DNA of 53,487 nucleotides from an uncultured Thermoguttaceae bacterium (GCA_937951625.1 CALFBP010000030.1:1-53487); one strand, 5' to 3'. Counted from the stretch's first letter, positions 26,231-35,722 are shown. The notes: generated by a model from the letters alone, not told the origin. Translations and numbers: made by a program.

Positions 26231-27250
26231 ATGCCGCCGACCCCGTTGCCGCAACCTTTGCGAGGAATCGTTCCCCCCATGGTCACGCCCTTGGCGGACC
26301 CGGAATCTCTGGATATTTCGGGCGTCGAGAGGCTGATCGATCACATCCTTTCCGCGGAAGTCTCGGGGCTGTTCATCCTGGGCACGACCGGCGAGGGCCC
26401 GAGCCTTGGCTACCGCTTGCGTCAGGAGCTGATCGAAGTCGTCAGCGAGCGCGTCCGTGGCCGTGTGCCAGTCCTGGTGGGCGTGACCGATTCAGCCTTT
26501 GCCGAGTCGTTGGCTTTGACCGAGTTTGCGGCCGACGCCGGGGCCTCGGCCGTCGTGCTAGCCCCGCCATACTACTACGCGGCGAGGCAAGAGGAGCTGG
26601 TTGGCTACGTCCAGCGTTTCGCGGCCGAGTCCCCCCTGCCGGTCTTCCTCTACAATCTGCCTAGCCTCACTAAAACAACTTTCGAGTTCGATACACTGCG
26701 ACGGCTGATCGAAACGCCGAACATCGTGGGGCTGAAGGATAGTTCGGGCAACATGATCTACTTCCACGGCGTGCGGCGTTTGGCCAGCGCGCGGCCTGGC
26801 TGGTCGTTGCTCGTCGGCCCCGAGGAATTGCTGGCCGAATCCGTCCTTTTCGGTGGGGATGGTGGAGTGTGTGGCGGGGCGAATCTGTTTCCCGAGCTTT
26901 ATGTTGATCTCTACCGCGCGGCCCGCGATGGCGACCTGGCCCAGGTGCGAAGGCTCCATAACGACGTGATCCGGATCGCTGCCGCCTTGTATGCGATTCC
27001 GGGCCATGGAGCGCCAGTAACCGCTGGGATCAAAGGTGTGCTGGCCCGCTGGGGCATTTGCCGCGACGTGCTGGCCGAACCGTTTGGGCCGCTCTCCGAG
27101 ACCCAGCGTCGGCAAATCCGTGAGCGGTTGGAAGGCTTGGGCGAGTCTTGGGCCTCGTTGAGCGGCTATGCCGCGACGCGCCGCAGCCGCCCCGTTCGCT
27201 CGATGCCTGATCGCGGGGCGTTGGCCGCCAGCGACCCCAAGTCCAACTGA
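26231..27250 (+). CDS. dihydrodipicolinate synthase (DapA)-family aldolase/lyase
   Basis: The 339-residue protein is a class I aldolase-like TIM barrel. GTTGEGPSL (residues 51-59) is the carboxylate-binding loop, Tyr141 in LYNLPSLT is the proton-relay tyrosine, and Lys169 in GLKDSSGN forms the Schiff base with an oxoacid. A GGGG-like site appears as FGGDGGVCGGANLFPELYV. The family includes DapA, N-acetylneuraminate lyase and aldolases or dehydratases for 2-keto-3-deoxy sugar acids. Context beside rhamnose genes favours a sugar-acid substrate over lysine synthesis, but this is inference. The C-terminus is longer than in DapA. The ATG has a GGGAG site. Confidence 0.85.
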   Translation: MPPTPLPQPLRGIVPPMVTPLADPESLDISGVERLIDHILSAEVSGLFILGTTGEGPSLGYRLRQELIEVVSERVRGRVPVLVGVTDSAFAESLALTEFAADAGASAVVLAPPYYYAARQEELVGYVQRFAAESPLPVFLYNLPSLTKTTFEFDTLRRLIETPNIVGLKDSSGNMIYFHGVRRLASARPGWSLLVGPEELLAESVLFGGDGGVCGGANLFPELYVDLYRAARDGDLAQVRRLHNDVIRIAAALYAIPGHGAPVTAGIKGVLARWGICRDVLAEPFGPLSETQRRQIRERLEGLGESWASLSGYAATRRSRPVRSMPDRGALAASDPKSN

Positions 27251-27454
27251 CTCGAACGCCTGTTTGGAACCGGCGTAGCGGCGCGGGCCTCGCCGCAGAG
27301 ATGGAAACGCTCTGTGAATGGCGACAAGGCTTTCAGGCAACGGGTGTCCCATGGACGGGCTTTTTTGTTCGCCGGGCTGGAATCCTGATCGACGGCGGGG
27401 TATACAAGGCGGCGGAGCAACTCTTTCAACCCGCTTTTAGAGGAGACGTCAGGC

Positions 27455-28381
27455 ATGTCCCGATCGAGTGGCACGACGCGGCGCGAGTTTCTCGGCCGTG
27501 CGGCAGCGTTAGGCTCGGTGGCTTTGGCTTCGGCTGTAGTATCGCCGCGCGCGACGCCGGGCATCGCGGCCCAAGACTCCGGCGGTTGGCAGATCGGCAT
27601 CTACACGCGGCCTTGGGCCAAATTCGAATATCCCGTGGCCTTGGACGCGATCGCCGAGGCGGGCTACAAGTTCCTCGGTCTGATGACCATCAAGGCCAAA
27701 AACAACGTGGTGATTTCGGCAGATTCCTCTCCCGACGAGGCCCATCGCGCCGGTGAGGAGGCTCGCAAGCGGGGGTTGACGATCGTCTCCGTTTACGGCG
27801 GCACATTTCCGGCTGACCGAAAGTCGCTGCTGCCGGGAATTCGCGGGCTTCAGCGTTTGATCGACAATACGGCGGCCTGCGGCTGCGGCAGCCTGTTGTT
27901 GGGCGGCATTGGCCGGGCGGAACAAGAAGACGCCTATTATAAGATCATCCGGGAGTGCTGCGATTACGCGGCGGAAAAGAAGGTGTTGATCACTCTCAAG
28001 CCGCACGGTCCACTCAATGCCACCGGACCCGAGTGCCGCGCGCGTTGCGAAAAGGTGGGCAACAAGCAGTTCCGCATCTGGTACGACCCGGGCAACATCC
28101 TTTACTATTCCGACGGCAAGCTCGACCCCGTGCAGGACGCCGCCTCGGTCGATGGATTGGTCTGCGGCATGTCGGTCAAGGACTACGCTGAACCGAAGCG
28201 GGTGGACGTGACGCCGGGCACGGGCAAGGTCAACTTCCCTGCCGTCATGGCCCGGCTGCGGCAGGGGGGATTCACTTCCGGGCCGCTGGTCATCGAGTGC
28301 CTCAGCCCTGGCGATCTCCCCGCTTTGGTGGCCGAAGCCCGAAAAGCCAAAAAGTTCGTGGAGGACTTGGTGCGAAATTAA
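27455..28381 (+). CDS. Tat-exported sugar phosphate isomerase/epimerase-like TIM-barrel protein
   Basis: The 308-residue protein has a twin-arginine signal (TTRREFLGRAAALG, Arg9-Arg10) followed by a hydrophobic core and a likely cleavage site near AAQD. The mature part is a xylose-isomerase-like TIM barrel: IGIYTRPWAKFEYPVALDAIAE, then LITLKPHGPLNATG, IWYDPGNILYYSDG, and GPLVIECLSPGD with the metal-binding Glu. Such proteins are greatly expanded in planctomycetes and often stand beside Gfo/Idh/MocA oxidoreductases, as here. The true substrate is not known. GAGGAGA precedes the ATG. Confidence 0.88.
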   Translation: MSRSSGTTRREFLGRAAALGSVALASAVVSPRATPGIAAQDSGGWQIGIYTRPWAKFEYPVALDAIAEAGYKFLGLMTIKAKNNVVISADSSPDEAHRAGEEARKRGLTIVSVYGGTFPADRKSLLPGIRGLQRLIDNTAACGCGSLLLGGIGRAEQEDAYYKIIRECCDYAAEKKVLITLKPHGPLNATGPECRARCEKVGNKQFRIWYDPGNILYYSDGKLDPVQDAASVDGLVCGMSVKDYAEPKRVDVTPGTGKVNFPAVMARLRQGGFTSGPLVIECLSPGDLPALVAEARKAKKFVEDLVRN

Positions 28382-28481
28382 CCGAGCGGCGTTCCCGCGA
28401 CATCGCGGTCCATGAATATCGTCCTTGCGATAGTTTCCACGCTCACCCGAAACCGTAACGAGCAACCATGAGGAGCCTTCG

Positions 28482-29843
28482 ATGACACGATCCCAAAAAG
28501 ACTCACCAACCACACGACGGCAGTTTCTCCAGCAATCCAGCGCCCTGGCCGCGGGCAGCACTTTGGTCGCCGGGCTGGCCCGAACCGTCCATGCCGCCGA
28601 GGACAACACCATCCGCTTGGCGCTGATTGGTTGCGGTGGCCGAGGCAACGGGGCGGTCGGGGATGCGCTTTCCGTTAAGGGCGAAGGGCCGGTCAAGCTC
28701 TACGCCATGGCCGATCTGAGCGAGAAGCGAATCGCCCAATCGTATAATGCCCTGCGAAAGCAGTTCGAAGACAAAATCGACGTTTCCGAGGACCGCAAAT
28801 TCGTGGGCTTCGACGCCTATCGCAAGGCCATCGATCTCCTTCGCCCCGGCGACATCGCCATGTGTACCACGCGGGCCTATATCCGTCCCATTCATGTCGA
28901 ATACGCCGTGAAAAAAGGGATCAACGTCTTCATGGAGAAGCCGTTCGCCTCGGACCCCGGCGGCCTGCACCGGCTTCTGGCCGCCGGCGAAGAGGCGGAA
29001 AAGAAAGGCGTGAAGATCCTCGCCGGACTCCAGTGCCGCCACTCGCCCGCCCGCCAGGCCCTGATCGACCAGATCCGCGATGGCGCGATGGGCGAAATCA
29101 CGCTCATTCGGGCAAACCGGCTGGGAGGCGCGGGCTGGCTCAACAATCAGGGTCCCGCCGCGAACCACCTCCTCAGCCAGTTAGAATTCGGCCGCATTCA
29201 TCTGTATTGGGTTGGGTCCGGCCACATGGTCGATTACCTGATCCATCAGATCGACGAATGCTGTTGGATCAAGGACGCCTGGCCGGTCGAGGCGGTGGGG
29301 TTCGGCGGCCGCGTGCCTGGCAGCACCGACTGCGGACAGAACCTCGACGTCTACTCGATCGAGTACACCTTCGCCGACGGCACGAAGGCCTTCTGCGGCT
29401 TCCGCCGCATCAACAACACCCGAACCGACTTCGCCACCTACATCCACGGGACGAAGTGCGCGGCCCAGTTTTCAGGCAACGTCCACGCAGCCACCGTCCA
29501 CCGCTTCAAAGACCAGCGGATCGGCAAGGACTTCATTGCTTGGACACCCAAGGCCGACGAGTTCAGCCCGTGGCAATACGAGTGGAACCATTTCCTCCAC
29601 AACATTCGCCACGACCTGCCGCACAACGAGTGCAAGCGGGCCGTGTATTCGGACCTGACGACGTTGATGGGGCGTGCGGCCTGTCACACCGGCCAGACCG
29701 TCACTTGGGACGAGATGATGAAATCCAGGTTCCAGTTCTGCAAGGATTTGGATCACCTCAGCGCTGAAACTCCCGTGCCCGTGCAGGCCGATGCCCAAGG
29801 CCAGTTCCCCGTGCCGATCCCCGGCCAATGGAAAGAAGTCTGA
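28482..29843 (+). CDS. Tat-exported Gfo/Idh/MocA-family oxidoreductase
   Basis: The 453-residue protein has a Tat signal (TTRRQFLQQSSALAAG, Arg12-Arg13). The NAD(P)-binding Rossmann motif is LIGCGGRGNGAVGDAL, the catalytic EKPFA motif lies in the next block, and the C-terminal half is the substrate domain, with DYLIHQIDECCWI in the position of the conserved D-x-x-x-H. Exported members bind their cofactor tightly before Tat transport. They are frequent in planctomycetes, where they act on sugars or glycosides. It follows the TIM-barrel protein by 100 bases and ends 16 bases from the convergent ceramidase-family gene. GAGGAG lies upstream of the start. Confidence 0.92.
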   Translation: MTRSQKDSPTTRRQFLQQSSALAAGSTLVAGLARTVHAAEDNTIRLALIGCGGRGNGAVGDALSVKGEGPVKLYAMADLSEKRIAQSYNALRKQFEDKIDVSEDRKFVGFDAYRKAIDLLRPGDIAMCTTRAYIRPIHVEYAVKKGINVFMEKPFASDPGGLHRLLAAGEEAEKKGVKILAGLQCRHSPARQALIDQIRDGAMGEITLIRANRLGGAGWLNNQGPAANHLLSQLEFGRIHLYWVGSGHMVDYLIHQIDECCWIKDAWPVEAVGFGGRVPGSTDCGQNLDVYSIEYTFADGTKAFCGFRRINNTRTDFATYIHGTKCAAQFSGNVHAATVHRFKDQRIGKDFIAWTPKADEFSPWQYEWNHFLHNIRHDLPHNECKRAVYSDLTTLMGRAACHTGQTVTWDEMMKSRFQFCKDLDHLSAETPVPVQADAQGQFPVPIPGQWKEV

Positions 29844-29859
29844 GCCGCGCCCGGCCGTA

Positions 29860-31263
29860 CTACGCGATCGCCTTCAACATTTCCACGGTCGCGGCGGTGA
29901 ACTCGCGCGCGGCCGTGGGAACGAAAGGTGGATAGTCGAGTATCCTCGGCACCACGACCGCCGCGTATTCGCCGGCCTTGTACGCGTTGGGATCCGGCAG
30001 GTAGCCGATCATGTCGTCGGCGTAGCCCACCACCAACGTGTCGGCAAAGGGCGAATCGCGGCGAATTGCCAGCCCGTAAAAACTGTATAGCTCGGCTGGA
30101 TGGAATGCCATGCCGATGGGCCCCAAAGCGATGCCACTCGCGGTGGTCGGCAGATGGGTCTCGGTGAGCGCACGTTTCGCGTTGCCGCGGTACCAGTCCG
30201 CGGCGAACTCGGCATCGACCCACTCGCCTCCGGTGCATCCCGCTGGATTCTTCTCGTACCGCGCCAACCATTCCCGAAACAGCGCGATATCCAGGGGAAC
30301 GCGGACCTCGCGACGCACCGTCTGGAGCCTGTCGATCTTGACCGGCTTAGCCGCCTGAATGGCCTGCTGCAAGGCGGGATAGATGGCCTGGACCGTCTGC
30401 TTGATCTCGCCCCGCCAGTCGCGGCCGTCGCCCGGATTCACGTCGCCAATGTGGCCCTGAAGAAACGAGGCTTCCAACTTTTCATTCTTTCGCACCAGAT
30501 CGGCCACCTCGCCCGGCCAGTCTGGTCCGGCCAACTCATCGGCGTAACAAACGCTATGGGCCGAAAAGTGGTACCAGAGCAACGTCCTTTTCCCGCCCGG
30601 GCGATGGAAGAGCAGGGCATGGACGGTCGTATCCAGCCAGCGCTCGTTGTCGTCCGAGTCTTTGCCGAAGTGTTCGTCGGTCTTGAATGTCTTGGTGGTG
30701 CGGTTGTGGTTCCCACCCTTGGCCCGGCTCTTACCAAGCGCAACCTCGGCGGGCGCTAAATCGGCCTTAGCCAAACGAACCGCTTCCACGGTCTTCTTTT
30801 CGACGGTGGCCATGTAATCCTCGGGTACACGGCCCCATTGGCGAAGGAAGCAGAGAGTGGGCATCGAATGCGTGTGCGTGGTGCAGACGCGGACGTTGTC
30901 GGCGGGAATCCCTACCTGTTTGGCCACCTGCTCGCGAATCCGCGCGGACACTTCCTTGGAAACGGCGAGCATGTCAAGCGAACAAATGGCCACTTCCGTT
31001 TCGCCGAATCGCAGCACAAGGGCGCGGGTAGCTGCGGGCTGACGTATGCCTTTGATGCGTCGCTCGTTGCCCGGTTTGCGGTGAAATCCTCCCATTTCGA
31101 TACCCAACGGTGGAGTGATATCCACCACGCCTTCGCCGGCCAGAAGTGACCCGGCGCTTTCCGAGGCCACCGTCCACTTCGGCGTCGTGGCCATCGCCGC
31201 CGCACTCACTGCCGAAACCAAAAAATCCCGCCGCCGTAAAATAACACCATGTTGCCTCGCCAT
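29860..31263 (-). CDS. Tat-exported neutral/alkaline ceramidase-family protein
   Basis: The 467-residue protein carries a Tat signal (LRRRDFLVSAVSAAAM) and then the N-terminal domain of the neutral/alkaline non-lysosomal ceramidase family: GEGVVDITPPLG near the start and TTHTHSMP (His130, His132), the zinc-site motif. The histidine in HFSAHSVCY and the segments GHIGDVNPGDG and YADDMIGYLPDP also match the family. True ceramidases have an additional C-terminal immunoglobulin-like domain of about 140 residues that is absent here. The substrate may be an amide or ester other than ceramide. AGGAGA precedes the ATG. It opposes the Gfo/Idh gene. Confidence 0.85.
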   Translation of the reverse strand: MARQHGVILRRRDFLVSAVSAAAMATTPKWTVASESAGSLLAGEGVVDITPPLGIEMGGFHRKPGNERRIKGIRQPAATRALVLRFGETEVAICSLDMLAVSKEVSARIREQVAKQVGIPADNVRVCTTHTHSMPTLCFLRQWGRVPEDYMATVEKKTVEAVRLAKADLAPAEVALGKSRAKGGNHNRTTKTFKTDEHFGKDSDDNERWLDTTVHALLFHRPGGKRTLLWYHFSAHSVCYADELAGPDWPGEVADLVRKNEKLEASFLQGHIGDVNPGDGRDWRGEIKQTVQAIYPALQQAIQAAKPVKIDRLQTVRREVRVPLDIALFREWLARYEKNPAGCTGGEWVDAEFAADWYRGNAKRALTETHLPTTASGIALGPIGMAFHPAELYSFYGLAIRRDSPFADTLVVGYADDMIGYLPDPNAYKAGEYAAVVVPRILDYPPFVPTAAREFTAATVEMLKAIA

Positions 31264-31912
31264 GATTCGATCTCCTGGGGAATCGTTCTTAATGGGGTGT
31301 AAGCGATGGGGCAGACTCGCCCCATGCGCGGATGCTTGGTTGCCGATCTGTAGCTGGGAAATCGAGAATGCCTACCTAACCTTGATGTGAAGTCCGTTCG
31401 GGGCTCGGAGCTCCGGTCCTGCCCGCCTGGCGAATCAGGCAACTCATCATATTCTTGTGTTGGATCGATTTCCAGACGCCGCGAATTGTCACCACCACGC
31501 CCGTGAAGGACAGTTTCAGACGAGCGATCGGGAAAACCGACCCGCCGAGCAAGGGGCCAGGCGGCCCCTGAGACATCGCGACCACCCAAAAAAAACCAAA
31601 CCATTCAACGATTCCACCTAGCCAAAAAGTTTCCCAAAAGCATCAAAATGCTAGCGTCGGCAGGCGGGCAAAAAACGCAGTGGTGCAAGCGGCCAAGTGG
31701 CCTGGATTGGCAAATCGGTCTACCGGCCGCTTGGCAAAATACGTAGAATGCAGATTCAAAGACGAGGCGTCTAGTGGGGAATAACTCGTTGGGGAGGCTC
31801 GACTTTGGCAATTGAAACTGGCTTGCTCGGCTGGACAAGCACCGTGAATCGAGGCCACTGAAGACTTAGCAAGAATCGGGAAAAATATTTAGTTTACGGA
31901 TGGCGCATTGCT
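31264..31912. other. intergenic region between the ceramidase-family gene and aroC
   Basis: These 650 bases hold no gene I can support. A 60-odd-codon frame on the minus strand at 31376-31585 has no family signature and a poor ribosome-binding site. Promoters for both divergent genes should lie here. The AT-rich stretch at 31850-31905 is the likely aroC promoter area. Confidence 0.3.
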
Positions 31913-33052
31913 ATGCTGCGTTTTTGGACGGCGGGTGAATCCCACGGCCAAGCTCTGATTGGCATCTTAGATGGGTTCCCGGCTGGGGTTACGGTCTCGA
32001 CCGACGAGATCGACGCCGAACTTGCCCGGCGGCAAGGGGGGTATGGCCGTGGGGGCCGTCAGAGGCTCGAACAGGACAAGGTCGAAATCCTCAGCGGCCT
32101 GTGGCGAAGCAAGACGACCGGTAGCCCTATCGCTTTGGTGGTCCGCAACCGAGACTACAAAATCGAGAAGATGGAGGACTTGGATCGTCCTCGACCGGGC
32201 CACGCCGACTTGAGCGGCGCCATCAAGTATCTGGCACCCATTCGGGTGATCCTGGAGCGGGCCAGCGCTCGGGAGACCGCCGTTCGGGTGGCGGCCGGGG
32301 CCTTGGCCAAACAACTCTTGAATGCATTCGGCGTGACCGCCTTCGCCTATGTCGCCGAGGTCGGGCCCATCCGTATCAACCCCAAACCAGGCCCGTTGGC
32401 CGAACAGCGTGCCTTGCGCGACGCCAGTATCCTTTACACCTTGAATCCCGACCAAGACCAAGAAATCAAGACACTCATCGACCAATGCCAGAAGGCAGGC
32501 GACACGCTCGGCGGGGTGATCGAAGTCCGCGTGGAGGGCGTGCCCTTCGGCCTCGGCTCCCACACCCAATGGGACAAAAAACTCGATGGACGCTTGGCCC
32601 AGGCCGTCATGTCGGTCCAAGCGATCAAGGGCGTGGAGATCGGCCTGGGCTTCGAGGCGGCCCGACGCCGCGGCTCTCAGGTCCACGATCCGATCCAATT
32701 CGATCCCTCGCAGGTCAATACGCATACTCTGGGGTATGTGCGGCCAACGAATCATGCTGGCGGCATCGAGGGTGGAATGAGCAATGCGCAACCGATTGTG
32801 CTCCGCGCGGCCATGAAGCCGATCAGCACCCTGGCGCGTCCCTTGGAATCGATCAACCTCAAGACGAAACAGCCCGAGGCCGCCGCCTATGAGCGGAGCG
32901 ACGTCTGTGCAGTCGCGGCGGCTTCCGTGATCGTTGAAAACGTCGTGGCCTTGGAGATTGCCCGGGCCATGGTCGAGAAGTTCGGAGGCGACAGCCTCGC
33001 CGAAATGCAGGCGCGGTGGACGTTGTTCCATCAAATGGCGGCGGAGCGATGA
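31913..33052 (+). CDS. aroC: chorismate synthase
   Basis: AroC makes chorismate from EPSP with reduced FMN as cofactor, the last step of the shikimate pathway. The 379-residue protein starts LRFWTAGESHGQAL, the first signature of the family. It also has RRQGGYGRGGRQRLEQDKVE, PRPGHADLSGAIKY, RASARETAVRVAAGALA (third signature) and GGIEGGMSNAQPI. Residue order and length match bacterial enzymes of 360-390 residues. The TGA overlaps the ATG of the following membrane-protein gene by four bases. Confidence 0.97.
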   Translation: MLRFWTAGESHGQALIGILDGFPAGVTVSTDEIDAELARRQGGYGRGGRQRLEQDKVEILSGLWRSKTTGSPIALVVRNRDYKIEKMEDLDRPRPGHADLSGAIKYLAPIRVILERASARETAVRVAAGALAKQLLNAFGVTAFAYVAEVGPIRINPKPGPLAEQRALRDASILYTLNPDQDQEIKTLIDQCQKAGDTLGGVIEVRVEGVPFGLGSHTQWDKKLDGRLAQAVMSVQAIKGVEIGLGFEAARRRGSQVHDPIQFDPSQVNTHTLGYVRPTNHAGGIEGGMSNAQPIVLRAAMKPISTLARPLESINLKTKQPEAAAYERSDVCAVAAASVIVENVVALEIARAMVEKFGGDSLAEMQARWTLFHQMAAER

Positions 33053-34386
33053 TCCGACTCCACGACAGAACGCGGCGACGGATCGCCGTGACGATTTTTC
33101 TTACCTTGGGCCTTGCTCCCTCGCTGGCCATTGCGGCGTGGGGATTGTGGTGGCGATCCGCGTGGTACGTCGCCAGCGAGGCCCAACGACTGGGCTGGCG
33201 CTTCGGCTTGATTGCGACGTTGGGCGACGTGCGCCATCCAGCTCCCGGCGAGGTGATTTACGAAGACGTTGCGTTCTCCGAGCCGGAGGGACGTCAGCCC
33301 GTATTCCGCTGCCGCAACCTCGTGGCCCGATGGGAAGGCTCGCCGTCCAAGGCTGGGGGACGATTGCTCCGCGTCACCCTCTCGCGGGCGGAGATCCTCG
33401 CCGCCCAATGGCCGGAGATCTGGCAACTTGTGAATCGCGTGCTGACGGGCCGCTGCCACTTGGAAAACTTCTCCGCTCAGATCGTGGCGGAGCAACTTCG
33501 GGTCATCGGCTGCCGAGCTCCGCAGGAGTTAGAGCGCGTCGAAATGCTGCTCGATGCCCGGCCCGAGGGGGCGTGGTTGGATGCGGCCTTCCGAGTGGCT
33601 GGCGAGGGCCGCGGCGAGCCCGCTCGGCTGCTGGTGACGCGCAACCGTCAACGCACGCCCGCCGCCACCCGATTCGAGTTGGACACGGCCAACGGGGCCT
33701 TGCCGTGCGGACTGCTGGCCGTGGCGTTGCCCGGCTGGGACGCCGTGGGTCCGGGCAGTTTGTTTCATGGCATCTTGCGGGTCGAACTCTCACCTGAAGG
33801 CCCGGGTGGCGAACTCGCAGGCCAGTTCCTTGGCGTGAATTTGGAAACTTTGATCGGGGACCGCTCGCCGCACCGAGTGAGCGGGATCGCCGACTTGGCC
33901 ATCGAACAGGCCCGCTTCCGCGACGGCCGCCTCGTCGAAGCGGCAGGCTCGCTGGTGGGCGGACCAGGCATGGTCAGCCGTTCGTTGTTGGAGGTCGCTA
34001 TCCAAAGGCTTGGTATGTCAGGTGGAACGGGGATCGATCGGCCCGACCGATTGGTACCCTATGAGCGACTGGCATTCTGGTTCGCGTGCGATGCCAACGG
34101 CATCCGCCTCCGCGGACTGTCGCCCGGTGGAACGCCTGGTGCCCTGCTTTCCGGCCGCACGGGCGCGATCCTCATCGAACCCGATGCCTCGCAACCTCCC
34201 CTGCCGATCGCCGCCTTGGTGCAGGCCCTCGCCCCGGAGGCTGAATTTTTTCCCATCGCCCGACAACAGGATTGGCTGCTTGACGCCCTCCCGCAAGTTA
34301 CCGAATCATCCCGAAGTTTCCGCGACTCTTCCCTGCCATCTTCCCGCTTTCACGCTCTACCAGACACAGACAACCCCTTACGTTGA
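33049..34386 (+). CDS. membrane-anchored protein of unknown function
   Basis: The 445-residue protein has a single N-terminal transmembrane helix at about residues 11-35 and a large hydrophilic remainder with alternating beta-type segments. It includes EVIYEDVAFSEPEGRQPVF and GSLFHGILRVELSPEGPGGE. The general pattern, an anchor followed by repeated strands with phrases like GIADLAIEQARFRDGRLVEAAGSLV, recalls AsmA/TamB-type envelope proteins, but the likeness is loose. The ATGA overlap with aroC and a GGCGGAG site imply translational coupling. The last 30 or so residues are Ser/Pro-rich and look disordered. Confidence 0.75.
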   Translation: MIRLHDRTRRRIAVTIFLTLGLAPSLAIAAWGLWWRSAWYVASEAQRLGWRFGLIATLGDVRHPAPGEVIYEDVAFSEPEGRQPVFRCRNLVARWEGSPSKAGGRLLRVTLSRAEILAAQWPEIWQLVNRVLTGRCHLENFSAQIVAEQLRVIGCRAPQELERVEMLLDARPEGAWLDAAFRVAGEGRGEPARLLVTRNRQRTPAATRFELDTANGALPCGLLAVALPGWDAVGPGSLFHGILRVELSPEGPGGELAGQFLGVNLETLIGDRSPHRVSGIADLAIEQARFRDGRLVEAAGSLVGGPGMVSRSLLEVAIQRLGMSGGTGIDRPDRLVPYERLAFWFACDANGIRLRGLSPGGTPGALLSGRTGAILIEPDASQPPLPIAALVQALAPEAEFFPIARQQDWLLDALPQVTESSRSFRDSSLPSSRFHALPDTDNPLR

Positions 34387-34599
34387 ACTGTGCGGTAATC
34401 GGCCTCCTTGAGGCGACGAAACCTCAAATCATTCAGGGTCCCGTTGGGAGAAGGTTGCTCCTGAGCACCCGTAAGGAAACCGTTCTCGATCACACGCGAG
34501 GCTCGCCGAGAGGAAGTTTTTGGCGTAGCCAAGCAAGTTCGTCGCAGGGGTCTGATAAAGAGCTCGTCCCCTAATTGCGGGTGCAAGAAGGTTTAGAGG

Positions 34600-35637
34600 T
34601 CAGTCGAAAACGATTCGGCCGGGCAATTCCGCCGTCGGCCGATGATCGTGGATTGAGGGATCGGAGCGTACCAACCACGAGGCCGCCGTGGCGATCGTGT
34701 TGGCATTCGGGTAGTAGGCTTGTTCCAAGGTCCGGCTGGTAGGAGCGGGAGTATCAGGTAAGCAGACCCGAACTGGAGCAGCCTTGAGATGTCGGAACAC
34801 TCGGCTCACCACGGCGGCCACGATCTCCGCGGCCACTCCGCCGGTGGCCCACGTTCCATCGGCAACAAGCAATCGACCCGTTTTGATGACCGAATTGCAC
34901 ACCGTATCTTTGTCCCACGGCTTGATCGTGCGCAAGTCGATCACTTCTGCTTCGATGCCTTGCTCCTTCAGCCGATCCGCGGCGTGTAAAGCGACTTGAA
35001 CCATGTAGGAGCTTGCGACCACGGTGATGTCGTTCCCTCTGCGTCGCACGGCTGCGACCCCAAGGGGGGTCATGTACATGTGCCTGGGTACAGGGCCGGT
35101 GATTCCGTAAAGCCAACGATCGTCGATATAAAGGACCGGATTGCCATCGTAGACCGCGGCGACGAGGAGGCCTTTTGCGTCCTCTGGGGTGGCTGGCATC
35201 ACGACTTTGACCCCAGGTACGTGCATGAAAAACGCCTGGAGGGCTTGGGAGTGCTGAGCCCCTTGTTCGCCGCCACGGTTGATGATTGGTCGAACCACGA
35301 GCGGTACGCCGATCTGCCCGGCGAATAAGTAAGACCAATTGGCGGCTTGGTTTACGATGGGATCGACCGCCAGCGTCATGAAATCCATGCGGGGATGGAC
35401 CACGATCGGTCGCATCCCAGAAAGTGCCGCCCCAACGGCCGCGCCCGTGGTCGCGTTCTCCGAAACCGGACAGTCGATGATTCGGTTCCGTCCGAACTCC
35501 TTTTCCAAGTCGGTCATCGTGTTGCCCACATACCAAGGGCTCCAAAGCCCCTGGCCAATCACAAACACACGATCATCCTCAGAGAGCAATTGTTGATGGG
35601 CTTCGCGGATGGCCGCGGCGTAACTCAACTCTCGCAT
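34600..35637 (-). CDS. 2-oxoacid dehydrogenase E1-type beta subunit (TPP enzyme), polysaccharide-locus paralogue
   Basis: The 345-residue protein is the pyrimidine-binding half of a heterotetrameric thiamin-diphosphate enzyme. It has the catalytic Glu60 in PVSENATTGAAVGAA, the QAANWSYLFAG helix, VVRPIINRGGEQGAQHSQ with His129, and a transketolase C-terminal domain (DITVVASSYMVQVALHAADR, then IDLRTIKPWD). The ATG at 35637 has a GGAGGAA site. It follows the alpha gene by 85 bases. No E2 (lipoyl acyltransferase) or E3 gene is present. Context in a glycan cluster suggests a sugar-modifying C2 transfer instead of acyl-CoA synthesis (inference). Confidence 0.9.
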   Translation of the reverse strand: MRELSYAAAIREAHQQLLSEDDRVFVIGQGLWSPWYVGNTMTDLEKEFGRNRIIDCPVSENATTGAAVGAALSGMRPIVVHPRMDFMTLAVDPIVNQAANWSYLFAGQIGVPLVVRPIINRGGEQGAQHSQALQAFFMHVPGVKVVMPATPEDAKGLLVAAVYDGNPVLYIDDRWLYGITGPVPRHMYMTPLGVAAVRRRGNDITVVASSYMVQVALHAADRLKEQGIEAEVIDLRTIKPWDKDTVCNSVIKTGRLLVADGTWATGGVAAEIVAAVVSRVFRHLKAAPVRVCLPDTPAPTSRTLEQAYYPNANTIATAASWLVRSDPSIHDHRPTAELPGRIVFD

Positions 35638-35722
35638 TGACGTTCCTCCGAATCGCAAGGAAGGCAGGCCGTAAGGCGCAATCGGGGGTGATGGATGGCC
35701 CACCGGCTTGAAGGAGCCCTTT

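Noticed and set aside
31376-31585. Small minus-strand frame between the ceramidase-family gene and aroC
   Set aside because: No ribosome-binding site, no signal peptide or known motif; kept only as intergenic.
34408-34427. TTGAGG/CCTCAA hairpin as a bidirectional terminator between the aroC partner and the E1 beta gene
   Set aside because: Only a 6-bp stem with an 8-base loop and no T-tract on either side; too weak to list.
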